From: Micromonospora chersina
Lineage (GTDB): Bacteria; Actinomycetota; Actinomycetes; Mycobacteriales; Micromonosporaceae
NCBI RefSeq assembly: GCF_900091475.1
Contig: NZ_FMIB01000002.1
Span: forward strand, 2,232,001 to 2,296,000
Reading direction: 5' to 3'
Length of the DNA stretch: 64,000 nucleotides
The position numbers were made by a program, and so were the translations under genes. This document shows positions 56,919-64,000 of the stretch, piece by piece (positions within the stretch are counted from its first letter, which is position 1; each line of letters begins with the position of its first letter). The notes beneath the pieces are model-generated. The model was not told the origin of the DNA. It did no database searches and saw only the letters and a program-made list of their open reading frames with translations.

Positions 56919-58763
56919 TCAGGCGGGGCGCAGGTGGGTGTGCCGGCTCTTGCGCCCCGTCTCGTACGCGGCCCGGGCGGCCCGCCCCTCGGCGGTGCCG
57001 GCGACCTCGGCGACCGGTACGTCCCACCACGCGCCCGCGTCCGGGCCGGCCTGGAACCGGTCGGTCCGCACGTGCACCACGGTGGTCCGGGTGGCCGCCG
57101 TCGCCGTCGCCAGCGCCGCCCGTAGCTGTGCCATGGTCGACACCCGGATCAGGTCGGCGCCGAGGCTGGCCGCGTTGGCGCCGAGGTCCACGGGCAGGGG
57201 CGCCCCGGCCCGGTCGGTGTAGGCGGTGCCGAGCCGGTGCGCGCCGACGCTCTCCGACAGCCGGCCGATGGAGGCGAAGCCGGAGTTGTCGACAAGCACC
57301 ACGACCAGCTTGACGCCCTCGGCGACAGCGGTGGCCAGTTCGCTCGGCAGCATCAGGTAGGACCCGTCGCCGACCAGCACGAACACCTCGCGCTCGGGCG
57401 CGGCCAGCTTCACCCCGATCCCGCCGGCGATCTCGTAGCCCATGCAGGAGTAGCCGTACTCCACGTGGTAGCTCTTGGGGTCGCGGCTGCGCCACAGCCG
57501 GTGCAGGTCACCCGGCATGGACCCGGCGGCGCACACCACCACGCCCTGGGCGCCGGCGGCGTCGTTGACCGCGCCGATCACCGCGGTCTGGGTGGGGGGC
57601 GCGTCCGGGTCGGCGTGCCGGGCGGCGTCCGCGACGGCCGTCCACCTCTCGCGCAGCCGGGCCACCGACTCCCGGTACGCGGTTCCGGTGGCCCAGCCGG
57701 CGCAGGCCGCGTCGAGGGCGGCGAGGCTCTCCCGCGCGTCGCCGACGACCTGCGTGCCGGACAGTTTCGCCGCGTCGAAGCCTGTGACGTTGAGGTTCAC
57801 GAAGCGCGCCCCGTCGCCGAAGAGGGTGCCGGAGGCGGTGGTGAAGTCGCTGTAGCGGGTGCCCACCCCGATCACCACGTCCGCCCCGGCCGCGATCTCG
57901 TTGGCCGCGGTGGTGCCGGTGACGCCGACCGCGCCGAGCGCGAGCGGGTGGTCGTGCGGCAGCGCGCCGGTGCCGGCCTGGGATTCGGCCACCGGCACCC
58001 CGTGCTCCTCGGCGAACCGGCGCAGCGCCCCGGTGGCCCCGCTGTAGATCACCCCGCCGCCGGCCACCACGAGCGGCCGGCGGGCCGTCCGCACGATCGC
58101 GGCCGCCCGGGCCAACGCCGCCTCGTCGGCGCGGGGGCGCGGCACGTGCCAGACCCGTTCGGCGAACAGCTCGTCGGGCCAGTCGCACGCCTCGGCCTGC
58201 ACGTCCTGCGGCAGCGCGAGGGTGACCGCGCCGGTCTCGGCCGGGTCGGTGAGCACCCGCATGGCGGCCAGCAGCGCGGCCGGCAGCTGTTCCGGGCGGT
58301 TGATCCGGTCCCAGTAGCGGGAGACCGGCCGCAGGGCGTCGGTGACGCTGACGTCGTAGGAGCGGGGGTCCTCCAGTTCCTGGAGCACCGGGTTGGCCAC
58401 CCGGGTGGCGAAGATGTCGCCGGGCAGCAGCAGCACCGGCAGCCGGTTGATGGTGGCACCGGCGGCGCCGGTGACCAGGTTCGTCGCGCCGGGGCCGATC
58501 GAGGTGGTGCAGGCCAGGGTGCTGAGCCGGTCGGTCATGCGGGCGTACGCGGCCGCCGTGTGCACCATGCCCTGCTCGGTGCGGCAGAGGTGGTACGGCA
58601 GGTCGGCGCCGGCGCCCGCCAGGGCCTCGCCGAGCCCGGCGACGTTGCCGTGGCCGAAGATGCCGAAGCAGGCGGGGATGAGTCGTTGCCGCCGCCCGTC
58701 GCGTTCGGAGAACTGCCGGGACAGGAACGTCACCAGCGCCTGGGCCACCGTCAACCTGGGCAT
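56919..58763 (-). CDS. iolD: 3D-(3,5/4)-trihydroxycyclohexane-1,2-dione hydrolase
   Basis: 614 residues from the ATG at 58763, overlapping the iolB stop (TGATG). It is a thiamine-diphosphate enzyme with N-terminal Pyr domain (ACFGIFGHGNVAGLGEAL; LCRTEQGMVHTAAAYAR, with the catalytic Glu), a central domain and a C-terminal PP domain with VLVGDGSYLMLPSELATAVAEGVKLVVVLVDNSGFASI. It hydrolyses the C-C bond of the cyclic diketone to give 5-deoxy-glucuronate, the ring-opening step of myo-inositol catabolism. Length and context with iolB and iolC make the assignment firm. Confidence 0.93.
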   Translation of the reverse strand: MPRLTVAQALVTFLSRQFSERDGRRQRLIPACFGIFGHGNVAGLGEALAGAGADLPYHLCRTEQGMVHTAAAYARMTDRLSTLACTTSIGPGATNLVTGAAGATINRLPVLLLPGDIFATRVANPVLQELEDPRSYDVSVTDALRPVSRYWDRINRPEQLPAALLAAMRVLTDPAETGAVTLALPQDVQAEACDWPDELFAERVWHVPRPRADEAALARAAAIVRTARRPLVVAGGGVIYSGATGALRRFAEEHGVPVAESQAGTGALPHDHPLALGAVGVTGTTAANEIAAGADVVIGVGTRYSDFTTASGTLFGDGARFVNLNVTGFDAAKLSGTQVVGDARESLAALDAACAGWATGTAYRESVARLRERWTAVADAARHADPDAPPTQTAVIGAVNDAAGAQGVVVCAAGSMPGDLHRLWRSRDPKSYHVEYGYSCMGYEIAGGIGVKLAAPEREVFVLVGDGSYLMLPSELATAVAEGVKLVVVLVDNSGFASIGRLSESVGAHRLGTAYTDRAGAPLPVDLGANAASLGADLIRVSTMAQLRAALATATAATRTTVVHVRTDRFQAGPDAGAWWDVPVAEVAGTAEGRAARAAYETGRKSRHTHLRPA

Positions 58764-59659
58764 CACGCCTCTTTCCGTACGGGCCGGGTCAGCGGCAGCC
58801 GCGGGTCCACCGGCTGGCCGGCCCAGCTGCCCCGGATCCAGCCGTGCCGGGGGTCGTCCACACAGGCCATGGTCCGGGTGGCGCCGGGCCCGGCCAGCAC
58901 GTTCAGGTAGTACAGGTCGTAGCCGGGGGCGGCCATCGACGGCCCGTGGTAGCCGTACGGGACGAGCACCACGTCGCCGGTGCGCACCTCGGCGAGCACG
59001 TCGATCGGCCGCTCAGCGGTGCCGTAGACCCGCTGGTAGCCGACCGGACCCGCGCCGGGCTCACCGCCGGCCACCTCGAAGTAGTAGACCTCCTCCAGCG
59101 CGGCCTCCACCCGCCCGTCGTCGTACGTGCGGGCCTGCTCGTGCTTGTGCGGCGGGTACGACGACCAGTTCCCGCCGGGCGTGACCACCTCCACGGCGAC
59201 GAGCCGGTCGCAGTCGAAGGCGTCGGGTGCGCAGAAGTTGTTGACCTGCCGGCTGGCCGGCCCCGCGCCGCGCAGTTCCACCGGCACGTCCCGGGCCGCG
59301 CCGTAGCGGGGCGACAGCCGGCGGGTGGCCCGCGCAGACGGCAGCGCGAAGCGTCCCGCGCCGCGGATCGTCACGTCGGCGTCCCGGGGCAGGTAGGCGA
59401 AGTCGGTGACCGCGGCGAACACCGACTCGCGCCCGGCCAGCGCGAGCCGCAGCCCGTCGCAGTGGACGGTGGCGGCGCCGGCCAGCGGCAGGACCAGCAT
59501 CTCCTCGTCGCCGGTGGCGAAGCTGACCTCACCGCCGTCGGGCAGGGTGAGCACCCGCAGGCCGGCGTAGGTCCAGCCGGCCCGCTCGGGCGTGACCTCC
59601 AGCGACCACGGCCCGCGGGCCGTGCCGCCCCAGGGCAGGAGGGCGTCGACGGTCCTCAC
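58763..59659 (-). CDS. iolB: 5-deoxy-glucuronate isomerase
   Basis: 298 residues from a GTG at 59659 that overlaps the aldolase-gene stop (GTGA). It is a bicupin with landmarks REVNNF-like SRQVNNFCAPDAFDCDRLVAVEVVTPGGNWSSYPPHKH, EEVYYFEV and VLVPYGYHGPSMAAPGYDLYYLNVLAG. The His and Glu residues in PPHKH and EEVYYF bind metal. It converts 5-deoxy-glucuronate to 2-deoxy-5-keto-gluconate. It sits directly upstream of iolD in a tightly overlapping operon. Confidence 0.93.
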   Translation of the reverse strand: MRTVDALLPWGGTARGPWSLEVTPERAGWTYAGLRVLTLPDGGEVSFATGDEEMLVLPLAGAATVHCDGLRLALAGRESVFAAVTDFAYLPRDADVTIRGAGRFALPSARATRRLSPRYGAARDVPVELRGAGPASRQVNNFCAPDAFDCDRLVAVEVVTPGGNWSSYPPHKHEQARTYDDGRVEAALEEVYYFEVAGGEPGAGPVGYQRVYGTAERPIDVLAEVRTGDVVLVPYGYHGPSMAAPGYDLYYLNVLAGPGATRTMACVDDPRHGWIRGSWAGQPVDPRLPLTRPVRKEA

Positions 59660-60543
59660 GCGTCCTGCCCGGTGGGCAGCAGCGAGCCGGCCAGGTCGAC
59701 GGCGGCGGCCACGTCGTCGTCGGGCGGGTAGAGCAGCGCCCGACCGACCACCAGGCCCCGCACGCCGGGCAGCCGCAGCGCCCGCGCCCACCGGGCGTAG
59801 ACCACGTCGGGCGCCTCCACCGGGTCGCCACCGAGCAGCAGGACCGGCAGCGTGGTCGCGGCCATGACCTGCTCCATCTCGTCGACGGCCGGCAGCTTCA
59901 ACCAGGTGTACGCGCTTGTCGCGCCGAGCGCCTGCCCGACGCTCACGCCGCGGATGACCGCCTCGGGGCGCAGGTCGGCGCTGACCCGGCGGCCGTCGCG
60001 GGCCACCCAGAGCGGCTCGACCAGAGCCACGGTGCGGTGCGCGGCGAGGGCGGTGACCGCCTGGGCGCAGGCCTGGAGGGTGGAGGCGGTGCCCGGGTCG
60101 TCCGGGTCGATCCGGCAGAGCATCTTGCCGCCGTCGTAGCGCATGGCGGCGATGCTGTCGGCGTCGTAGGCGGTGAACCGGTCGTCGAGTTCGAAGGTGG
60201 CGCCGGAGAGGCCGCCGCGGTTCATCGAGCCGATGGCCAGGCGGTTCTCCAGCGCGCCGAGCAGCAGCAGGTCCTCCAGGATGTCCGGGGTGCCGAGCAC
60301 GCCGTCGACGCCGGGCCGGGACAGCGCCACCCGCAGCCGGTCGAGCAGGTCGGCCCGCCCGGCCATGGCCATCGGCCGGTCCCGCACCCCGAGGGCGCCG
60401 CGGGCCGGGTGGTCGGCGGCGATGACGAACAGCGGCCGGCCGGGTTCGGGCCAGGGCCGGCGGGTACGGCGGGCGGCGGCTTCGGCGATCGCCTGCGGCC
60501 GGTGCGCGCGGGTGCGGGTCAGCGCCTCGTACTCGGTGCTCAC
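59656..60543 (-). CDS. Cgl0159-family (beta/alpha)8 aldolase-like protein of the inositol operon
   Basis: 295 residues from a GTG at 60543 that overlaps the iolC stop (GTGA). Landmarks are FVIAADHPARGALGV, GVLGTPDILEDLLLLGAL, GSMNRGGLSGATFELDDRF, MRYDGGKMLCRIDPDDPGT and TWLKLPAVDEM. The last two Lys-bearing strands are where a class I aldolase would form its Schiff base. This family is encoded in actinobacterial iol operons between iolC and iolB. It probably acts as the 2-deoxy-5-keto-gluconate-6-phosphate aldolase, replacing IolJ; that role is inferred from context. Confidence 0.8.
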   Translation of the reverse strand: MSTEYEALTRTRAHRPQAIAEAAARRTRRPWPEPGRPLFVIAADHPARGALGVRDRPMAMAGRADLLDRLRVALSRPGVDGVLGTPDILEDLLLLGALENRLAIGSMNRGGLSGATFELDDRFTAYDADSIAAMRYDGGKMLCRIDPDDPGTASTLQACAQAVTALAAHRTVALVEPLWVARDGRRVSADLRPEAVIRGVSVGQALGATSAYTWLKLPAVDEMEQVMAATTLPVLLLGGDPVEAPDVVYARWARALRLPGVRGLVVGRALLYPPDDDVAAAVDLAGSLLPTGQDA

Positions 60544-61523
60544 CGGTCTTCTCCTGTCAGGACGGCGGTCGACGGCGCCGGCCCCGGCGCGGCGTCCCCG
60601 GCCAGCGCCTCGGTCTCGGCGTAGTCGGGCATGGCGGCGGAGCAGGCCAGGCGGGAGGCCACGATCGCGCCGGCGGCGTTGGCGAAGCGCAGGGTCCGCT
60701 CCAGCGGCCAGCCGCGCAGCAGCCCGAGGCAGAGCGCGCCGCCGAACGCGTCGCCGGCGCCGAGCCCGTTGACCACGTCGACCGGCACGGGCGGCACCCG
60801 TACGCTCCGCTCGGCGGTGCGGGCGAGCACGCCCGCCGGCCCGAGCTTGACCACGGCGAGCCGGGGCCCGCGTTCGAGCAGCAGGTCGGCGGCCCGGTCC
60901 GGGTCGCGGGTGCCGACGGCGATCTCCACCTCGTCGAGGTTGCCGACGGCGACGGTGACCCGGGGCAGCGCCTCGGCGACGGCCGCGGTCGCGTCCGCCG
61001 GGTCGGGCCAGAACATCGGCCGGTAGTCCAGGTCCAGCACGGTGTGCGGGCGACCGGCCCGCGCGGCGAGCGCGGCCGTGTGCGCGTCGCGGCTGGGTTG
61101 CTGGCACAGGCCGGTGCCGGTGAGCCAGAAGACGCGGGCCGCGACGATCGCGTCGAGGTCCAGTTCGTCGGGGCGGATCTGGAGGTCCGGGGCGGTGGGG
61201 GTGCGGTAGAACCACAGCGGGAAGTGGTCCGGCGGGAAGATCTCGCAGAAGGTGATCGGAGTGAGCAGCCCGTCGACCGGGCGGACGTGGCTGTCGTCCA
61301 CTCCGAACTCGCGCAGGGCGCGGTGCACGTAGTCGGCGAACGCGTCGGCGCCGGTGCGGGTGATAACGCCGGCGCGCAGTCCCTGGCGGCTGGCCGCGAC
61401 CGCCACGTTCGTGGGGCTGCCGCCGAGGAACCTGCCGAACGTCTCGACCTCGGCCAGCGGCGTGGCGACCTGCAACGGATAGATGTCCACCCCGACCCGG
61501 CCGATGGTGAGCACATCGAGCAT
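60540..61523 (-). CDS. iolC: 5-dehydro-2-deoxygluconokinase
   Basis: 327 residues from the ATG at 61523 with GGAGGG upstream. It is a PfkB/ribokinase-family protein: DVLTIGRVGVDIYP at the N-terminus, FLGGSPTNVAVAASRQGLRAGVITRTGADAF (PfkB signature 1) and VDVVNGLGAGDAFGGALCLGLL (signature 2, catalytic Asp in GAGDAF). It phosphorylates 2-deoxy-5-keto-gluconate. It is the first gene of the four-gene leftward iol operon and faces the GntR regulator. A -35 TTGACA and the TGTCATGACA operator lie just upstream. Confidence 0.92.
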   Translation of the reverse strand: MLDVLTIGRVGVDIYPLQVATPLAEVETFGRFLGGSPTNVAVAASRQGLRAGVITRTGADAFADYVHRALREFGVDDSHVRPVDGLLTPITFCEIFPPDHFPLWFYRTPTAPDLQIRPDELDLDAIVAARVFWLTGTGLCQQPSRDAHTAALAARAGRPHTVLDLDYRPMFWPDPADATAAVAEALPRVTVAVGNLDEVEIAVGTRDPDRAADLLLERGPRLAVVKLGPAGVLARTAERSVRVPPVPVDVVNGLGAGDAFGGALCLGLLRGWPLERTLRFANAAGAIVASRLACSAAMPDYAETEALAGDAAPGPAPSTAVLTGEDR

Positions 61524-61581
61524 GGGGCGCCCTCCGTCCCGGCCGGCGTCGGCGTTCCGCCGGCTCGATCCCGTCCCTGAT

Positions 61582-61625
61582 TGGTAACAGTGCTTCATGA
61601 GTTGTGTCAATGTGTTGTCATGACA
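61582..61625 (-). promoter_or_regulatory. iolC promoter with palindromic operator TGTCATGACA
   Basis: On the minus strand a perfect -35 TTGACA (61605-61610) is followed after 17 bases by TTACCA (61582-61587), a weak -10. The palindrome TGTCATGACA lies at 61616-61625, five bases upstream of the -35. A second TCATGA core (within TTCATGAG, about 61594-61601) lies inside the spacer. A repressor bound to both would cover the promoter. Confidence 0.65.
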
Positions 61626-61710
61626 TCTACCCTCTGCGCTGGGTGATCGCTTCGGTACAGTGACGCCCGTCAGCACGCCCGATCCCCGCAGCCGCAGCGA
61701 GGAGGTTTCC

Positions 61711-62448
61711 GTGACCGGCCCCGAGATCGCGGTCGACCGCAGCAGCCCGGTCCCGCTCTACTTCCAGGTCGCGGAGCAGTTCGCCGCGGCGATCCAGCGT
61801 GGTGACCTGGCCCCGGGTGACCGCCTGGACAGCGAGTTGCAACTGGCCGACCGGCTCGGGTTGTCCCGGCCCACCGTGCGCCAGGCGATCCAGCACCTGG
61901 TCGACAAGGGACTGATCGTGCGCCGGCGCGGCGTGGGCACCCAGGTGGTCCGGGGTGAGGTGCGCCGCGCCGTCGAGCTGACCAGCCTGCACGACGACCT
62001 GGTCCGCGCCGGCCAGCGGCCGTCCACGTCGGTGCTGGAACTGGCGACGGTGGCCTGCCCGCCGGCGGTCGCCGAGGCGCTCGGCCTGCCGCCCGGCGGC
62101 GAGGTGCAGCACCTGCGCCGGCTGCGCTTCTCCGACGGGGAGCCCCTCGCGCTCATGGAGAACTGGCTCCCGGTCGACCTGCCACGGCTCACCATGGCGG
62201 CCCTCCAGTCCGACGGCCTCTACGCGATCCTGCGCGCCGGCGGGCGACGGATCCGCGGCGCCCACCAGCGGATCGGGGCGCGGGCCGCCACCGCCGCCGA
62301 GGCGCAGATGCTCGGCGAGCGGCGCGGCGCGCCGCTGCTCACCATGACCCGCACCGCGTACGACGACCAGGGCCGCTACGTCGAGCACGGCGCGCACATC
62401 TACCGGGCCAGCCGCTACTCCCTCGAGGTGACCGTCGCCGAGCGGTGA
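61711..62448 (+). CDS. GntR-family regulator (HutC/UTRA type), probable inositol-operon repressor
   Basis: 245 residues from the GTG at 61711, five bases after AGGAGG; an upstream in-frame GTG at 61660 lacks a site. The N-terminal winged helix is PVPLYFQVAEQFAAAIQRGDLAPGDRLDSELQLADRLGLSRPTVRQAIQHLVDKGLIVRRRGVGTQV. The UTRA effector domain (about 85-245) has VQHLRRLRFSDGEPLALMENWLP and LLTMTRTAYDDQGRYVEHGAHIYRASRYSLEV. It is divergent from iolC and precedes the binding-protein gene. Matching palindromes in both control regions suggest it represses both, with an inositol derivative as likely inducer. Confidence 0.9.
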   Translation: MTGPEIAVDRSSPVPLYFQVAEQFAAAIQRGDLAPGDRLDSELQLADRLGLSRPTVRQAIQHLVDKGLIVRRRGVGTQVVRGEVRRAVELTSLHDDLVRAGQRPSTSVLELATVACPPAVAEALGLPPGGEVQHLRRLRFSDGEPLALMENWLPVDLPRLTMAALQSDGLYAILRAGGRRIRGAHQRIGARAATAAEAQMLGERRGAPLLTMTRTAYDDQGRYVEHGAHIYRASRYSLEVTVAER

Positions 62449-62498
62449 CGGTGGATGTTTCGCGCTCATTTCAGTGACAGGTATTTACGTCGTCAAGC

Positions 62499-62508
62499 TG
62501 TCATGACA
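62499..62508 (+). promoter_or_regulatory. Second copy of the operator palindrome TGTCATGACA
   Basis: A perfect 10 bp palindrome identical to that upstream of iolC lies 94 bases before the sugar-binding lipoprotein gene. A TATTTA (about 62482-62487) just upstream could be a -10, placing the operator near the transcription start. Confidence 0.65.
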
Positions 62509-62602
62509 TTGTGGCCGCAAGCACCGCCGGCGGCGGACGTGCGGCCGGTGGGGCGACCCCGCGAGTCTCTTCGAAGTCACTCCTTGCGAAGGGAAACAGC
62601 CC

Positions 62603-64000
62603 ATGTCAGCCAAGCCGAGACGCGCGACGGGCGCGCTCGCCGCGCTCACCGCCGTCGCCCTCGCCGCCACGGCCTGCGGCGGCTCCGACGAGCCCGCCGG
62701 TAAGGACGCCAAGAACATCACCCTCACCATCTCCGCGAACTCCATCGTCGGCGGCAAGAACTCCGCCGGCGCCGAGTGGATCGAGAAGTGGGTCATCCCC
62801 AAGTTCGTCGAGGCGCAGAAGGCCAAGGGCGTCACCGCCAAGGTGACGTTCGTGCCCAGCGGCGTCGACGACGAGCAGTACAAGACCAAGCTGGCCCTGG
62901 ACCTGCGCTCCAAGGGCGGCGCCGACGTGATCGCCGTGGACGGCATCTGGGTCGGCGAGTTCGTCCAGGCCGGTTACCTCAAGCCGCTGTCCGAGGTGGC
63001 CGGGAAGCAGGCCGACTCCTGGGAGGGCTGGTCCCAGATCCCGGAGACCGTGCAGGGCCTCGGCTCGTTCGAGGACAAGCGCTACGGCATCCCGCTCGGC
63101 ACCGACGGCCGGGTCCTCTACTACAACAAGAAGCTCTTCGCCCAGGCCGGCCTGCCGGCCGACTGGCAGCCGAAGAGCTGGCAGGAGATCCTCGACGCCG
63201 GCGCCAAGCTCAAGGCGCTGCCCGGGGTGACTCCGATCCAGATCAACGCCGGCACCGCGATGGGCGAGGCCACCTCCATGCAGGGCGCGCTGCCGCTGCT
63301 GGTCGGCGCGGGCGGCGAGATCTACAAGGACGGCAAGTGGGCCGGCGCCACCCAGCCGGTCAAGGACATGCTCGACTTCTACACCAAGGTCTACGGCGGC
63401 GGCCTGGGCGACCCGAAGCTCCAGCAGGAGGCCAAGGGGCGCGACAAGTCGTTCGCGGAGTTCGCCGCCGGCAAGATCGGCATCCTGGCCGAGGGCGACT
63501 ACTTCTGGCGCAGCGTCATCAACCCGAAGAGCGGCATCGCCAAGATGGCCGACCGGGACACCACGGTCGGGTACGCCATGATCCCCGCCAAGCAGCCCGG
63601 CGCGGGCATCCGCGGCCAGGACTTCGTCAGCATGTCCGGTGGCGGCGTCCGGGTGCTCAACCCCAACTCCAAGTTCCCCTCGCAGGCGTGGGAACTGCTG
63701 TCGTTCATGCACTCCGCCGAGGCGGTCAAGGCCGAACTCGCCGGTGAGGCGCGCATCACCGCCCGGCAGGACGTCAACAAGGAGGTCCTCGCGGGCGACC
63801 CGATGCTCAGCTTCGTCACCGAGAAGGTGCTGCCGCTGACCGCGTACCGGCCGCCGCTGGCGGTGTACCCGCAGGTGTCCGTGGCGCTCCAGGAGGCGAC
63901 CGCCGCGGCCGCCTCGGGCAAGAGCGCCGACGAGGCGGCCGCCGCGTACCAGAAGAAGGTCGAAGGGTTCGTCGGTGGTCCAGGTAACGTCACCTCCTGA
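62603..64000 (+). CDS. Sugar ABC transporter substrate-binding lipoprotein, probable inositol uptake
   Basis: 465 residues; the stop codon is the last three bases of the window. A lipoprotein signal (ALAALTAVALAATACGG) anchors it outside the cell. It is a CUT1-type (family 1) extracellular sugar-binding protein: VTFVPSGVDDEQYKTKLALDLRSKGGADVIAVDGIWVGEFVQAGYLKPL, YGIPLGTDGRVLYYNKKLFAQAGL, and WELLSFMHSAEAVKAEL. Permease genes should follow beyond the window. The shared operator with iolC and the adjacent regulator suggest that the ligand is myo-inositol or a related polyol. That is context inference; the fold alone does not show the ligand. Confidence 0.88.
   Translation: MSAKPRRATGALAALTAVALAATACGGSDEPAGKDAKNITLTISANSIVGGKNSAGAEWIEKWVIPKFVEAQKAKGVTAKVTFVPSGVDDEQYKTKLALDLRSKGGADVIAVDGIWVGEFVQAGYLKPLSEVAGKQADSWEGWSQIPETVQGLGSFEDKRYGIPLGTDGRVLYYNKKLFAQAGLPADWQPKSWQEILDAGAKLKALPGVTPIQINAGTAMGEATSMQGALPLLVGAGGEIYKDGKWAGATQPVKDMLDFYTKVYGGGLGDPKLQQEAKGRDKSFAEFAAGKIGILAEGDYFWRSVINPKSGIAKMADRDTTVGYAMIPAKQPGAGIRGQDFVSMSGGGVRVLNPNSKFPSQAWELLSFMHSAEAVKAELAGEARITARQDVNKEVLAGDPMLSFVTEKVLPLTAYRPPLAVYPQVSVALQEATAAAASGKSADEAAAAYQKKVEGFVGGPGNVTS

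Noticed and set aside
1..64000. tRNA, rRNA, CRISPR arrays, insertion sequences, attachment sites
   Set aside because: No cloverleaf, rRNA segment, regularly spaced repeat array, transposase or integrase was seen while reading both strands; a covariance-model scan was not possible here.

Overview
The window is very GC-rich, strongly codon-biased DNA from an actinomycete. Gene content (SigE-type sigma factor, conservon-like sensor pair, DUF3152 and DUF5709 proteins, actinobacterial inositol operon) suggests Micromonosporaceae, probably Micromonospora. That placement is inference from content, not from a marker gene. I saw no rRNA, tRNA, CRISPR array, insertion sequence or replication origin.

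Left part (1-24,400), mostly chromosomal housekeeping and sensing genes. In order: the start of a response-regulator fusion protein; a DUF3152 lipoprotein divergent from a SigE-family sigma factor and its membrane partner; a Tat-exported phospholipase C closed by a strong terminator; an alpha/beta hydrolase; and an eight-gene leftward operon in which a nitrate/nitrite-sensing-type histidine kinase and a Roadblock/LC7 protein precede a complete branched-chain-amino-acid-type ABC importer and a methyltransferase. Then come an XRE regulator, a cytochrome P450, an arginase-like gene coupled to a small membrane protein behind a MerR-type promoter, the MerR gene with an alcohol dehydrogenase, a large secreted repeat protein and an NAD-dependent epimerase.

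Centre (25,017-48,815), the main discovery: one rightward, translationally coupled six-gene biosynthetic operon. The first gene is a 3,944-residue hybrid (C-A-T-KS-AT-T-C-A-T-TE) whose thioesterase nucleophile is cysteine and whose C-terminus is a complete MFS transporter. It is followed by A-T-C, two Fe(II)/2-oxoglutarate oxygenases, and C*-A(MT)-T-C-T. These four genes match, in order and domain layout, ambB-ambC-ambD-ambE, which make the antimetabolite L-2-amino-4-methoxy-trans-3-butenoic acid (AMB) in Pseudomonas aeruginosa. Hand-read specificity codes give Ala for the A-T-C protein and Glu for the C*-A-MT protein, as in AmbB and AmbE. The sixth gene is a cystathionine gamma-synthase/lyase-family PLP enzyme, which is both a plausible tailoring enzyme and a plausible resistant copy of a vinylglycine target. 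My model is an AMB-type methoxyvinylglycine warhead embedded in a longer peptide-polyketide and exported by the megasynthase's own transporter domain.

Right part (48,900-64,000): DUF1223 and thioredoxin-fold proteins, an MFS transporter, a DUF817 membrane protein, a GHL10-type glycosidase, a secreted serine protease, an anti-sigma-type ATPase, and a myo-inositol catabolism operon (iolC, aldolase, iolB, iolD). The operon is divergent from a GntR/UTRA regulator and a sugar-binding lipoprotein. The perfect palindrome TGTCATGACA lies in both control regions and is the likely operator.
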